DNA of 64,000 nt from Notolepis coatsorum (GCA_963971535.1 OZ020593.1:17611919-17675918), one strand, 5' to 3'; shown: positions 30,038 through 41,649, counted from the first letter of the stretch. Numbers and translations are program-made. The notes: generated by a model not told the origin, from the letters alone.

Positions 30038-32690
30038 CCTGTCTCTCTGCTGACGAGTCTCCTGTCTGTCTCTCTGCTGACGAGTCTCCTGTCTCTCTGC
30101 TGACGAGTCTCCTGTCTGTCTCTCTGCTGACGAGTCTCCTGTCTGTCTCTCTGCTGACGAGTCTCCTGTCTGTCTCTCTGCTGACGAGTCTCCTGCCTGT
30201 CTCTCTGCTGACGAGTCTCCTGTCTGTCTCTCTGCTGACGAGTCTCCTGCCTGTCTCTCTGCTGACGAGTCTCCTGCCTGTCTCTCTGCTGACGAGTCTC
30301 CTGTCTGTCTCTCTGCTGACGAGTCTCCTGTCTGTCTCTCTGCTGACGAGTCTCCTGTCTGTCTCTCTGCTGACGAGTCTCCTGCCTGTCTCTCTGCTGA
30401 CGAGTCTCCTGTCTGTCTCTCTGCTGACGAGTCTCCTGCCTGTCTCTCTGCTGACGAGTCTCCTGCCTGTCTCTCTGCTGACGAGTCTCCTGTCTGTCTC
30501 TCTGCTGACGAGTCTCCTGTCTGTCTCTCTGCTGACGAGTCTCCTGTCTGTCTCTCTGCTGACGAGTCTCCTGTCTGTCTCTCTGCTGACAAGTCTCCTG
30601 TCTGTCTGCTGACGAGTCTCCTGTCTGTCTCTCTGCTGACGAGTCTCCTGTCTGTCTCTCTGCTGACGAGTCTCCTGTCTCTCTGCTGACGAGTCTCCTG
30701 TCTCTCTGCTGACGAGTCTCCTGTCTGTCTGCTGACGAGTCTCCTGCCTGTCTCTCTGCTGACGAGTCTCCTGTCTGTCTCTCTGCTGACGAGTCTCCTG
30801 TCTGTCTGCTGACGAGTCTCCTGTCTGTCTCTCTGCTGACGAGTCTCCTGTCTGTCTCTCTGCTGACGAGTCTCCTGTCTGTCTCTCTGCTGACGAGTCT
30901 CCTGTCTCTCTGCTGACGAGTCTCCTGTCTGTCTCTCTGCTGATGAGTCTCCTGTCTGTCTCTCTGCTGACGAGTCTCCTGCCTGTCTCTCTGCTGACGA
31001 GTCTCCTGTCTCTCGCTCTGCTGACGAGTCTCCTGTCTCTCGCTCTGCTGACGAGTCTCCTGTCTCTCTGCTGACGAGTCTCCTGTCTGTCTCTCTGCTG
31101 ACGAGTCTCCTGTCTGTCTCTCTGCTGACGAGTCTCCTGTCTCTCTGCTGATGAGTCTCCTGTCTGTCTCTTTGCTGACGAGTCTCCTGTCTGTCTCTCT
31201 GCTGACGAGTCTCCTGAAGTCTCCTGTCTCTCTGCTGACGAGTCTCCTGTCTGTCTCTCTGCTGACGAGTCTCCTGTCTGTCTCTCTGCTGACGAGTCTC
31301 CTGTCTGTCTCTCTGCTGACGAGTCTCCTGTCTCTCTGCTGACGAGTCTCCTGTCTGTCTCTCTGCTGACGAGTCTCCTGTCTCTCTGCTGATGAGTCTC
31401 CTGTCTGTCTCTCTGCTGACGAGTCTCCTGTCTCTCTCTCTGCTGACGAGTCTCCTGTCTGTCTGCTGACGAGTCTCCTGTCTGTCTCTCTGCTGACGAG
31501 TCTCCTGTCTGTCTCCTGACGAGTCTCCTGTCTGTCTCTCTGCTGACGAGTCTCCTGTCTGTCTCTCTGCTGACGAGTCTCCTGTCTGTCTCTCTGCTGA
31601 CGAGTCTCCTGTCTGTCTCTCTGCTGACGAGTCTCCTGTCTGTCTCTCTGCTGACGAGTCTCCTGTCTGTCTGCTGACGAGTCTCCTGTCTGTCTCTCTG
31701 CTGACAAGTCTCCTGTCTGTCTCTCTGCTGACGAGTCTCCTGTCTGTCTGTCTGCTGACGAGTCTCCTGTCTGTCTCTCTGCTGACGAGTCTCCTGTCTG
31801 TCTCCTGTCTGTCTCTCTGCTGACGAGTCTCCTGTCTGTCTCTCTGCTGACGAGTCTCCTGTCTCTCTGCTGACGAGTCTCCTGTCTGTCTCTCTGCTGA
31901 CGAGTCTCCTGTCTGTCTGCTGACGAGTCTCCTGTCTCTCTGGTGACGAGTCTCCTGTCTCTCTGCTGACGAGTCTCCTGTCTGTCTCTCTGCTGACGAG
32001 TCTCCTGTCTGTCTCTCTGCTGACGAGTCTCCTGTCTGTCTCTCTGCTGATGAGTCTCCTGTCTCTCTGCTGACGAGTCTCCTGTCTGTCTCTCTGCTGA
32101 CGAGTCTCCTGTCTGTCTCTCTGCTGACAAGTCTCCTGTCTGTCTCTCTGCTGACGAGTCTCCTGTCTGTCTCTCTGCTGACGAGTCTCCTGTCTGTCTC
32201 TCTGCTGACGAGTATCCTGTCTCTCTGCTGACGAGTCTCCTGTCTCTCTGCTGACGAGTCTCCTGTCTGTCTCTCTGCTGATGAGTCTCCTGTCTGTCTG
32301 TCTGCTGACGAGTCTCCTGTCTGTCTCTCTGCTGACGAGTCTCCTGTCTGTCTCTCTGCTGACGAGTCTCCTGTCTGTCTCTCTGCTGACGAGTCTCCTG
32401 TCTCTCTGCTGACGAGTCTCCTGTCTGTCTCTCTGCTGACGAGTCTCCTGTCTGTCTCTCTGCTGACGAGTCTCCTGTCTGTCTCTCTGCTGACGAGTCT
32501 CCTGTCTGTCTCTCTGCTGACGAGTCTCCTGTCTGTCTCTCTGCTGACGAGTCTCCTGTCTGTCTCTCTGCTGACGAGTCTCCTGTCTGTCTCTCTGCTG
32601 ACGAGTCTCCTGTCTGTCTCTCTGCTGACGAGTCTCCTGTCTCTCTGCTGACGAGTCTCCTGTCTGTCTCTCTGCTGACGAGTCTCCTGA
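30038..32690 (-). repeat. 27-bp minisatellite array, 2.65 kb
   Basis: The unit on plus is 'gtctcctgtctgtctctctg' plus 'ctgacga'. A 23-bp variant lacks one 'tgtc'. Roughly 100 units. All three minus frames of the unit are open, giving artefactual frames of 737 and 947 codons made of RETDRRLVS, ETRQQRDRQ and SSAERQTGD blocks. Single units carry point changes (atgag, acaag). Confidence 0.97.
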
Positions 32691-32839
32691 AGTGTCCTGT
32701 CCCTCGAGTCGCCCTTCAGCTCCCTGTCGTCTTGCAAACCAACCGTCTCCATGTCGACGAAATTGAAATGGACTGCATCTTTATAGCAGCTTTTATCCAA
32801 AGCGCTTTACAACTTCACATTCACTTTTTCTCTCAGGGG
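32691..32839. other. Flank of the minisatellite
   Basis: 'gaagtgtcctgtccctcgag' resembles the other flank at 29131-29146. 32755-32815 is a SINE tail in reverse ('ttttatccaaagcgctttac'). Confidence 0.5.
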
Positions 32840-33075
32840 CGACAGGGGGAGGTATAGCAGTCGTCTGGTAATCCGGAGGGTTCCCGGTTCGATTCCCGCT
32901 CCTCTCAGGCAGCATGTCGAAGTGTCCTTGAGCAAGACTCTTAACCCCCTAATTGCTCGTGATGAGCAGGTCGGCACCTTGCATGGTCGCCTCCGCCCTC
33001 GGTGTGGGAATGTGTGACTGAACCTGTAAAAATGTAAGGAACAAATTGGATAAAAGCGCTATATAAATGCCGCCT
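32840..33075 (+). mobile_element. tRNA-derived SINE
   Basis: The head has 'aggtatagcagtcgtctgg' and a B box ggttcgattcc. The core reads 'tgtccttgagcaagactctt' and 'gcaggtcggcaccttgcatg', and the tail 'gataaaagcgctatataaat'. This is a well-known fish SINE layout. Confidence 0.75.
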
Positions 33076-33084
33076 TTACCATTT

Positions 33085-33205
33085 ACACCGACGGCGGAGG
33101 CGGGCGGCCATGCAAGGTGCCGAACCTGCTCATGGGGAGCAGTTTAAGGGGTTAAGTGTCTTGCTCAAGGAACTGGGACCCTTCCGATTACCAGATGGCA
33201 GATCG
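33085..33205 (-). mobile_element. Same SINE family, inverted partial copy
   Basis: 'gccatgcaaggtgccgaacc' and 'gtcttgctcaaggaac' are the reverse complement of the core next door. The pair makes an inverted repeat around 33080. Confidence 0.7.
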
Positions 33206-33299
33206 CCTCTCATTCTCAGTGGCCAGGAATGGGTTTGAGACGAATGCAAGCGATATCTTCCATGACGTCTAACTCACCAAAGCGCCCTTTTTTTCTCCA

Positions 33300-33780
33300 A
33301 TCTTTTTGTGAACAATTGTTTTTTTTATCATACAAAACAGGGTCAACAGATGTTTGTAAGACAAATACAGGAAACATAATGGAGAAAAGAAAAAAGTGAA
33401 TAAAACAGGTAGACAGTAAACATATATTCACATACACACAGTGTTCTTATGCATAATGTATGTTATTGCAAATGGGCATCTCATTTTAAAATGGAAGGTG
33501 TATAGCTGTACAGTATACAGAGATGTATCTACACACGTATACACACGTTAAATAATTAACACACAAAATTATAGTATGTGTATATTACAGTGAGAGTTGA
33601 ACATACGATACACACAAATATTGCTCAATCGTACGCATGTATTCACATCCAGAGCACAAAGAGATGAGAAAGAAGAAAAGATAAATAAATCAAATCAAAT
33701 CAAAAGGCGGAGCCGAATTAATGAAGGGGGAGTGGCTATCCAGCCCTTCTGATACAGTAAAATAAAATGTTATTAAAAAT
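33300..33780 (-). mobile_element. LINE-tail-like A/T-rich segment
   Basis: A T-rich left border (about 33300-33330) is followed by 'tacaaaacagg...ataatgg' and alternating 'gtatacacacg' sequence, similar in style to 33934-34396. No duplication was found. At 33700-33745, 'gcggagccgaattaatgaag' repeats at 33895-33925. Confidence 0.35.
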
Positions 33781-33783
33781 ACC

Positions 33784-33932
33784 AAAATGCCAGTCTGAGA
33801 CAGTCTGTGAGTGCTTTGTAGTTTGGCTCATAGATACCAACAGCCAGTCTGTCAGTAAGACGGAAAAAGGGAAAATAAATCAATCAAATAAAAATCAGGA
33901 GCCGAATTGATGCAGGGGGAGTGGCTATCCAA
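33784..33932 (+). repeat. Stray 54-bp minisatellite unit and duplicated flank
   Basis: 33792-33838 matches the 28.3-29.0 kb unit ('gccagtctgagacagtctgt', 'gctttgtagtttggctcata'). It lies between two copies of 'gagccgaatt.atg.aggggg'. Confidence 0.75.
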
Positions 33933-33933
33933 T

Positions 33934-34396
33934 TTTATTTTTTATTTTTTTATTGATATTCTTGCACAAATCTTACAAATATTCAAGAGACATCTTTCAA
34001 CAGCATAATATGCTAAATCCAAGATTTGTCTTTATCTTTTTCGTATTGACATATAAAACATACAAAGGACGTATACAGACATACCAAAAACAGACATGGA
34101 AATTAAAAAAGTACTTACAAAAAAAGAAAAAAAAAACATTACTATATATTGTGCATATATAACCAAGATGCATATACGTTACATGTAGTCCGATTCTACC
34201 TGCGATGCAAGTATGTGCTGCATCTCTATCGGGATGCCATCTTTCTCCATAGTGAGTGTGAGAGGATGCGTGTGAGAACGTGTACGAATGTGTGTCTCAG
34301 ATATGTGTATGTGGGTACGTGTCTCACGTATGTATGTGTGTATGTCTCATATGTGTATGTGTGTATTTCTCAGATACGTGACTGTGACCCTACATT
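33934..34396 (-). mobile_element. L1-like 3' fragment with 10-bp target duplication
   Basis: gctatccaat flanks the insert (33924-33933 and 34397-34406). Its left border is T-rich, i.e. A-rich on the minus strand, and the rest is AT-rich with 'gtatgtgtgtatg' motifs. It is read as a 5'-truncated LINE tail. Confidence 0.6.
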
Positions 34397-34406
34397 GCTA
34401 TCCAAT

Positions 34407-35438
34407 CTTTCTGATAAAGTAAGAAATCTAAAAAAATACGCCTATTGAACTCTGTTGCCACTTTGTCCAGACGAGCGCCGTGCCGGCGCTCAGGGTGAAG
34501 AAACGTCCTCGTCTTCGATGGGCTGTGACATTTCCTCCAGGTTGGGGAATTGTGTCAGCCTCCCGTTCTCTTAGATGTGGCCTTGAACGTGTTCACTGCG
34601 CTTATCGTAAGGGGGCAGGTGTCTGGTCTGGTCCCCGAAGCTCGTTGTAGAGCAGGGGCTCAGGGGGACTGTTTGAAGGGCAGGGGGCGAAAAGAAAAGA
34701 AGGGCACCTACTGTCCTGGGGGGCCCCATCAGCGAAAAGCTATGAGGCGTCATGTATAGTGAATGCAGGCCTTGACTGGAATAATAAAAACAGAGGTCAA
34801 TTGTGGGTAGTTTTGTTTGTAGTTTACTCCTCGAAAACCAGGACAAAGGGATATAGAATGTTGGACACGGGAAAAGAGTTCAATCAATATGTCTTGTTGT
34901 ATTTATTGAAAAGATCAAAATCATAATGATGACATCATATTCACGTAGGGTGGTCCATGGAACACTTAACAGACATCAATGACATGACAGCGGAATGTGA
35001 CGAAAGAATAACCAGGAAGGGGATAGAGAAGTATATTAGGAAATAAGAGAATAGATGGAGAATACGAGAGATTAAAGATAGAAGCCCAGAAAGACAGAAA
35101 GGCAGAACGAGAGAGTGTGACTCCAGAGAGTAGTGTCCAGAAAAAGAGAGGCACCAGAAAGAGAGAGAGAGCTAATGCCCTAGCCCTCATTATTATACTC
35201 TGTTCTGTCCATATAGGCGTATGGTCGGTGGCCAATCCTAAACACGGCATCTGTGCATTTTCCCACGTGTTTCTCCGCTACCCATCTAGCTACACGTTGG
35301 CCCAGAGATAACTAGGCCATGTGCTTGGCCTTGACACAGACACACTGTAGTCCAGAGAGGCCTGAACAAACTTACAATATGTCATAATTCATGCTCAATA
35401 TTCTATATCGATAGTGATTGTACCTAATAATATTTATT
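34407..35438. other. No gene recognised
   Basis: Short frames without motifs. 35100-35175 is purine-rich (agagagag). Confidence 0.4.
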
Positions 35439-35928
35439 ATTACATGGCGTTTTCACATTCGCCGAAATGCTTGCTTGTGATTGGTCAACAGCCCCCCGAC
35501 TGCGGTCATTATTTTTCGATAATGACCGCAGATTTTTCAATAATGACCGCAGAGCGCAGCTGTTTGCAATCAAGCCCACTGACACACACTGTTTCAGTGC
35601 TGCCGGCGATGACAGGGGGCGGAGCAACGAGCGGAGCCTGAACACAGCGGAGCCAGAACAGAGGCTGCTGCTCACGATAATAATAATAATCACTTTATTT
35701 GGGCTGACAGAGCCACAGAACTGCGATTTGTCAAATGAATTAGGTATATTGTTAGTAAGTTAGCCATGTAATAAGCGGGATAATGTATAGCTTTACTCGG
35801 TCATTGTCGCAAAATAATTGACCTTCACTGACGTTTAAAACACCTCGCCGAAGCGGCTCGGTATTTTAAACTCCGTGTCGGTCAATTATTTTGCGACAAT
35901 GACCTCGTAGCTATACATTATCCCTTAC
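35439..35928. mobile_element. Second copy of the hairpin-forming element
   Basis: Homologous to 29382-29844. The left end is 'attacatggcgttttcacat' and the right end 'cattatcccttac'. 'cattgtcgcaaaataattgac' (35803 onward, in part) is the perfect complement of a segment near 35880-35905, a stem of more than 20 bp. The left end has its own small stem (ggcg...cgcc). It also contains an extra 'gataatgaccgcag' duplication near 35515-35550. Confidence 0.75.
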
Positions 35929-36546
35929 ATAATAACTTTTTACTTTTAAAAAGCAGTACGAAGTCAACTGAATAATTCTCGAGCCTGACACTAATTTCCC
36001 ACACTATGGTTGGTCAATTTAAATGTTTACTTCTCTGTCCAAAATGAGCATTCTCTGTGAGAATCCAAACCATGGCTCTGTGAGACGAGCTAGTACATAG
36101 ATAGCAGTGAGGTCTTACAAATACACACATCCGTATCTCCTCCCTTACTGATGCTGTTTGGACCCAGTCTTTCAAAGAGAAGCTGCCTCTTGCAACATTT
36201 TACAGCTGCTTTTTTAATGTTCTTCAGATTTATTTCTCTCCGTGGCAATAAATTCCTAATACAAAAAGGCACAGCAGGACAAGAGAATACAAACAGACAA
36301 TAGGACAAGACAGTACAATCAGACAATAAGACAACAGTAGGCCAACACACGGATAGTGTAGCACAAAGTACAATATATCACATAGGACAATAGCGGGACA
36401 CTAGACATGGGGTTATTTACTAAAGTACAATTAAGCAACCTACAGGATAATGGAGCACAAAGGACAATGTGGCACAGGGGACAATAGAACACAAGCACAG
36501 ATACAAGGGGGAAGGGGCAGGATAAATGGCATGGGAGTGTGAATGA
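35929..36546. other. No gene recognised
   Basis: 36240-36500 shows loosely repeated 'ggacaatag.g.acac' motifs. A (GAAT)n run lies at 36540-36558. Confidence 0.4.
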
Positions 36547-37615
36547 ATGAATGAATGAAAACTTTGCAGAATGGGTACAATACAGTACGGCTCAATACAC
36601 ACAATTGTTAACACTTAGAGCGCCACTCACGGCTAATCTCGGGTTTACGATTGTGACGTTGAAAGCCACGTCACAGCTTTTCTCTGGATTTTTTTTTTTT
36701 TTTTTTTTTTTAGCGATCTGAAATCATATTGCATCACGCGAGCCTACCGTTGGAGATCCAGGGGCCGCCAGCGATCAGATGTGAAAAAAGCGCCCCCTAT
36801 CGTCTCCCAGATGGTAAATCACCCTTTTGGAATGGACTCAATGAAAATGGATGGGGGAAAAAAATATTCCAGTCCACATTTTCCAGTCCACTGATGCAGC
36901 CGGAGTTACCAGAGTTAATTCTGGAGCCTCTGAGCCGCGGCGAGCATGGGTTATACTGTACACACGTTGGATCAATATACTTATCGATTTTTTCGAATGG
37001 TGATCAGGAATTGGAATATACCATTTGGATACCATCTGATGTCAGGTAAGGAATCTATGTTATCAGTGTTAGGATAATCAGACTCGTCTTCATGGAGATA
37101 TAAGCGTTTCCACTATGTGATATGGCTGTTTCACTGTAAAAGCCATGAGGAAATAATAGCAGCGATTATCAGCGCACGGCACAAGCGCGCGTGCGCACAC
37201 ATATACTATCGACCATCTAGCGTTTATTTGAAAACGATTCATAAATAGACCGACAAATGATAACGTTCTGGAATATTCCAGTAAAAGGCGATTATCAGGG
37301 AATGTGTTGTTTTTTCTTCGAAACCGAGTGGTTTTCAAAATGCTATAAAAAGGAAATGAAGATGAAATGAAAAACACAATCTGCTTTGCCAATGTTGACT
37401 GGAAAATGATTCTTTGATAAGCAATGGGCAGATTAGACACATAGCATAATTTAAAACATAGATTAGGCGATATTAACGTTACATGGGCCGTGGACCGTGG
37501 CATCAACGGGGTAAAAAGGAAAACACGGCCTGGCACTGAAAGTGTTAAGGGGATGCAGACCAGAGAAAGACGTTTGTCTTGTTTACATCAGGGTCCCCCA
37601 TTTTCAATTCATAGT
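36547..37615 (+). repeat. Dispersed repeat split by the TTAA element
   Basis: 'cagaatgggtacaatacagt' (36569-36607) and 'catcagggtcccccattttc' (37549-37612) are the two halves of a repeat. It occurs intact at 57125-57260 and 61140-61275 and in part at 9592-9640. Confidence 0.8.
36612..37544. mobile_element. 933-bp TTAA-flanked piggyBac-like non-autonomous element
   Basis: Both ends abut TTAA (36608-36611 and 37545-37548). The left end CACTTAGAGCGCCACTCACGG and the reverse complement of the right end, CACTTTCAGTGCCAGGCCGTG, are imperfect inverted repeats. The host repeat is unbroken elsewhere: 61198-61220 reads 'acaattgttaaggggatgca', a paralogous empty site. No transposase. A poly-T run sits at 36690-36711. 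Confidence 0.8.
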
Positions 37616-37702
37616 GACATTTATGACATACACAACATACATGACATCATGACATTTATGGCATAGGGACATACATGACATACAGGTATATACTGTTAAA
37701 TT

Positions 37703-38129
37703 CTTTTTTATCTACTTTTTCTCCCATTTTCTATTTTTCTCCCATCCCAATTTCGTATTGTCCAATTCTACCCTCCCCTGTCTTGAACGCTGTTAGACCA
37801 TGCCTCCCACAGGCCGGCTGCAATGTGGACAAAGCCTTGCATCACGTGTCCCCTCCGGTACACGAGGAGGCAGCCGTCGCATCTTTTCACCTGCACAGTG
37901 CGATCTCTCAGCGGCGAGGGTCTGCGTGGGAGGGACACGCCGCCCTCGTCGCTTCCTGATTCTGCTGCGCAGGCGCACCAACCGACCTGTAGGAGTCGCT
38001 GTCCACAACGTCCGATCCCCACCCACCAGCTTTCCACCCCTAACACTGCCAATTGTGTTAGTATGAACGAACCCAGCATCTCCTGCATTAGTGGCGAGCG
38101 CCTTGCCCACTGCGGCACTTAGCCGCTAG
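37703..38129 (-). mobile_element. tRNA-derived SINE with imperfect 12-bp duplication
   Basis: tactgttaaatt (37691-37702) and tactgttacatt (38130-38141) flank it, with one mismatch. On the minus strand the head 'agtgccgcagtgggcaaggc' is followed by the same body as at 46432-46879. The B-box region is partly deleted. Confidence 0.8.
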
Positions 38130-38339
38130 TACTGTTACATTTGTGACATATACGATATGCAAATATACAGTACTGTTACCCATAGATCCTAACAGAGAAT
38201 ATACATATGATGGGGAGGAGACTGTACATTAGGAGGGGGTGGGTGGGCGGGAGAAAAAATATACATACGGTGGGGAGAGAATAATACATACGGTGGGGAG
38301 GAGTGTGGGAAAATCAGGGTTTATTGAAGACTAGGGAGT
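38130..38339. other. Short-repeat DNA
   Basis: 'atacatacggtggggag' recurs at 38258-38300. No gene. Confidence 0.5.
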
Positions 38340-38835
38340 AAAAGTGTGTTCTTAGTCTGAACTTAAATGTCTCCAGCGAGGGGGCAGTTCTGATCTCCAG
38401 AGGTAGCTGGTTCCACAGCTTGGGGGCCACAGCCTTGAAAGAGCGATCGCCTCTCTTTTTGAGCCTGGTTGGAATATCTTAGTGACCTGGGTGCTGAGTA
38501 GGGGGTTATGAGCACTGTAATGTAAAGGGGGATGCATCCGATAGTGCCTTAAAGGCCAGGAGGAGGATTTTGAAGTCTAGCCTATATGGGACTGGGAGCC
38601 AGGATAGGGAGGCTAGAACTGGTGTGATGTGCTCTCTCTTTCTGGTGCCGGTAAGGAACCTAGCTGCAGAGTGATGGACCATTTTAAGGCGGGACATGGC
38701 TGCTTGACTAATGCCGGTGTAGAGGGCAATGCAGTAGTCAAGGCGTGATGTGATGGTTGTGCTGTGTACTAATACTGTTGCAAACCAAATTGCCCCTTGG
38801 GGATAATAAAGACTATCCAATCCAATCCAATCCAA
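38340..38835 (-). mobile_element. L2-like LINE reverse-transcriptase C-terminal fragment
   Basis: The minus strand reads 'SRLDYCIALYTGISQAAMSR', 'LTGTRKREHITPVLASLSWL' and 'YRLDFKILLLAFKAL', then after a frameshift a W-x-LP-like segment. These are signature strings of fish L2-type LINE proteins. The 5' part is missing, and the right border is 'aataaagactatcc' plus (TCCAA)n on plus. Confidence 0.8.
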
Positions 38836-39529
38836 TCTTAACTGTAGTTGAGATTAGTACTATATTTTACGTTTTCTGATGAGACCGTGTTGGTTTGGTG
38901 ACACAGCATACATTAACACTTGTCTTTCACAAGGTAAACATAAATTCCTCTTCCCATTTTAGATTGTTTCCATCTAGCTACCTCGCAGGCTATCACCAGC
39001 AAGTGTCAATCGCAAACATTATTGATGTAACGGTTAACATACTGGTAGGCTGGATCAGGAGACAGCGAGAGAGAGAGAGGCGCTTGCAAAACTGTATCTG
39101 TGTATTTATCTTCGTATTATCTTTGGGAGTAGGCTGGGCGACTGGAGTTTCAATTTCAATTACGGTTTTTGGCTTCCCGCGATCATGAAAACAAGATACA
39201 ATTATTATTGTGCTGCATGTTGTGTTGCTTTCATTTTGTCTTGTGTTGTAAATGGAGCGCACCCTTCCTTCACAACGGTGCCCCCCCCCCCCCCCCCCCC
39301 ACCTCCCCAAACAGTAGTTTCAGGAGGGAGGAGGGAGCCGTGCTTCTCCAGTTATTTTGAAATGTATTTGGTAACTTGTAGAAGATGACAGAAAGCCTTT
39401 GATCAAGAAGAAAGCTAAAACAAATTCAGTCGTCATCATATCATGTTCTCAAGTCAATTGTGCAATCGAGTAACCATGTTTAATAATCATGCCATAATCG
39501 AGCAGCCCTATTTGGGAGCTACGGGGAAA
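38836..39529. other. No gene recognised
   Basis: A run of about 20 C lies at 39281-39300. 39130-39170 and 39440-39510 may be the decayed ends of a MITE ('gctgggcgactggag', 'cgagcagcccta'), which I cannot confirm. Confidence 0.35.
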
Positions 39530-39725
39530 GCCAAAGATCTCTGTACATCATATCTATAATTCCCAATATCTCTGTACACCATATCTATAATTCATACTAT
39601 GTACGTCAATGCTCCACTTGATTTGTCCATACTTTGCTAGCTTGTCATTCTACAGAGATCCAGGCTATAGGCCCATTGCTGTAACCCAGGTCTCTCCATG
39701 TTGCAACATGTCATTCCGGCAGTAA
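39530..39725 (-). repeat. Arm of a long-range inverted repeat (partner 45070-45285)
   Basis: 'ggtctctccatgttgcaaca' and 'catatctataattc' are the reverse complement of sequence at 45070-45285. Family unknown. Confidence 0.75.
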
Positions 39726-39884
39726 ACTCTATCCTTAAAAAAAAAGCTGTCGTCGGCCTCCGTGAATAATATCTGGTCAAAGAAAGTCAAAGATCTACCA
39801 GTGGATCGTGATTGACGGGTTGGTGTCCACTGCCCCAGAGCTATGATTAGTCTTGTAACGTGAAGCAGTCCCCTGACCTGATTT

Positions 39885-40535
39885 TTTGATTTTGATTTTA
39901 TTACGGATCCCCATTAGTCTTCCTGGGGTCCACACAAAAAAACATACAAAAACAATTATTGCAAAACAGAATTATTAAAAGCCACTACTCAACATACAAT
40001 ACACAATAAAACTAACAATTAAGATGGCTAAAATTACATGCAAGCAAAGAAACAGAAAACAAAAAAACAAAACAAAACAAAATACAAAATACAGTGTTAA
40101 ATACAATTTAAGATTGTTTTTAAAATTGAATATTTTTAAGAATTGCTTTTAGAATGCTCATCAATGTTACTAAAACATCAATTTCACCATACCTTTAAAA
40201 AGAAAAGAAAAAACACACAAAGTAATCAGAAGAAGTTTTGGATAACATGGCTGCAGCTACACTCATGCATGACATATATTAATTTCCTTCCGGATTATGG
40301 CTCCTTTGAGTTTCTTTTTGAAACTGTCCTTGTTTTCCGTCCGTATAATATGTAATGGGATCCTATTCCAGTATGTTATGGCTCTATACATTGCAGTTTT
40401 CTTTAGAGCGTTGGTTCTAGGCAGAGGTAGGGTGAAGCAAAACACTGCTTCTACCTGGGGTCCTAACACACAACCTACAACATTACAGTACATTACATTA
40501 CAGTAACAAAAAAACAATAAAAACATAAGAAACAC
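39885..40535 (-). mobile_element. LINE 3'-terminal fragment
   Basis: The left part 'ggatccccattagtcttcct' repeats the tail at 1155-1195. The right part encodes on minus 'KTAMYRAITYWNRIPLHIIR', which looks like the very end of a LINE protein (YRAI..WN.LP), followed by a stop at 40263. An A-rich UTR lies between. Confidence 0.6.
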
Positions 40536-41029
40536 CTTAGCCTAAGCACATTCTCAACATCTTCAAAATCTCACAAAAAAAAACACACAAAGGCTCCAAC
40601 CACAAATACAATACTAACTAAACTAACTATTACTAAACTACCAATACTAACTAAATAAATCAGTAACTCAACTGTATTTCACCATTCATAACAGCATCTT
40701 TATCTTCACAGGTATACAATTCCAGTATGCAGCAGCTCTGGTGAGTGCATAATCAGCGTATCCCCCTGAAATGAAAATCATACGAGGGAGTAGTTATTTG
40801 GATAATTGTACGCAGCTCCCTTCTCCTCTTCTGCGGTTCTCCCTCGTGCCTCCTCAGACCATGAAGACGGGAGGACGAGGCTGGACGTCTGAAGTGAACG
40901 ACCCGTCTGGAATAACGCAGTAGCTGTGGAAGACGGAGGTTCAATAACTTTTTTTATTTCACTTCTGAAGCATGATCGATATCTATAGCTCAAATCACAA
41001 ATGCACCGTGTGGAGTCTTTTCACCACGT
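40536..41029. other. No gene recognised
   Basis: Short frames at 40753-40993 on minus show no known domain. Confidence 0.4.
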
Positions 41030-41095
41030 CAATCAGCACCTGCTAAACGGGTCTGAGCCTTTAGCTCAGCTGGTCAGTGCAGCCGCCTGTGGATC
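41030..41095 (+). mobile_element. SINE head fragment
   Basis: 'tttagctcagctggtcagtg' followed by 'ccgcctgtggatcc' matches 41815-41862. Confidence 0.65.
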
Positions 41096-41104
41096 CAAAA
41101 TCCG

Positions 41105-41430
41105 TCTGCCAGGCTACTCACTAAGTCCAAAGAAATCACATCACTAGCTCCCGGTAAACTCCAGAGTAAATTACAAGGTCCTGGTGTTCGCCTACAGAGC
41201 CCTCCATGGGCAAGACACCCCCACTCCCTCAGAGCTCATTTTTAAAAGGCAGCTAAAAACGTACTTCTACAGGCAGGCTTCTTTCTGCTTATGTTTATGT
41301 CTTCTTTTTGTTTTTTGTTCTTTATTCTGTTGTTTTAGCTCATTTTAATGTTTTATTATTTTGTATTGTATTTTTACTGATGTTTTATGAAAATGCTGTA
41401 ATATACATGTATATAGGGCACTATATAAAT
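41105..41430 (+). mobile_element. L2-like LINE 3' end
   Basis: The plus strand resembles a degraded L2 C-terminus ('tacaaggtcctggtgttcgc', 'cctacagagccctccatggg'). It has a 3' UTR ending 'gcactatataaataatgttt' and passes directly into (ACTT)n. Confidence 0.65.
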
Positions 41431-41636
<206 letters not shown>

Positions 41637-41649
41637 CCAGGTTAAAATA

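Noticed and set aside
29917..32800. Open frames of 737 and 947 codons on the minus strand
   Set aside because: They consist only of the 27-bp minisatellite unit, which lacks stops in all three minus frames. No start context or domain supports a protein.
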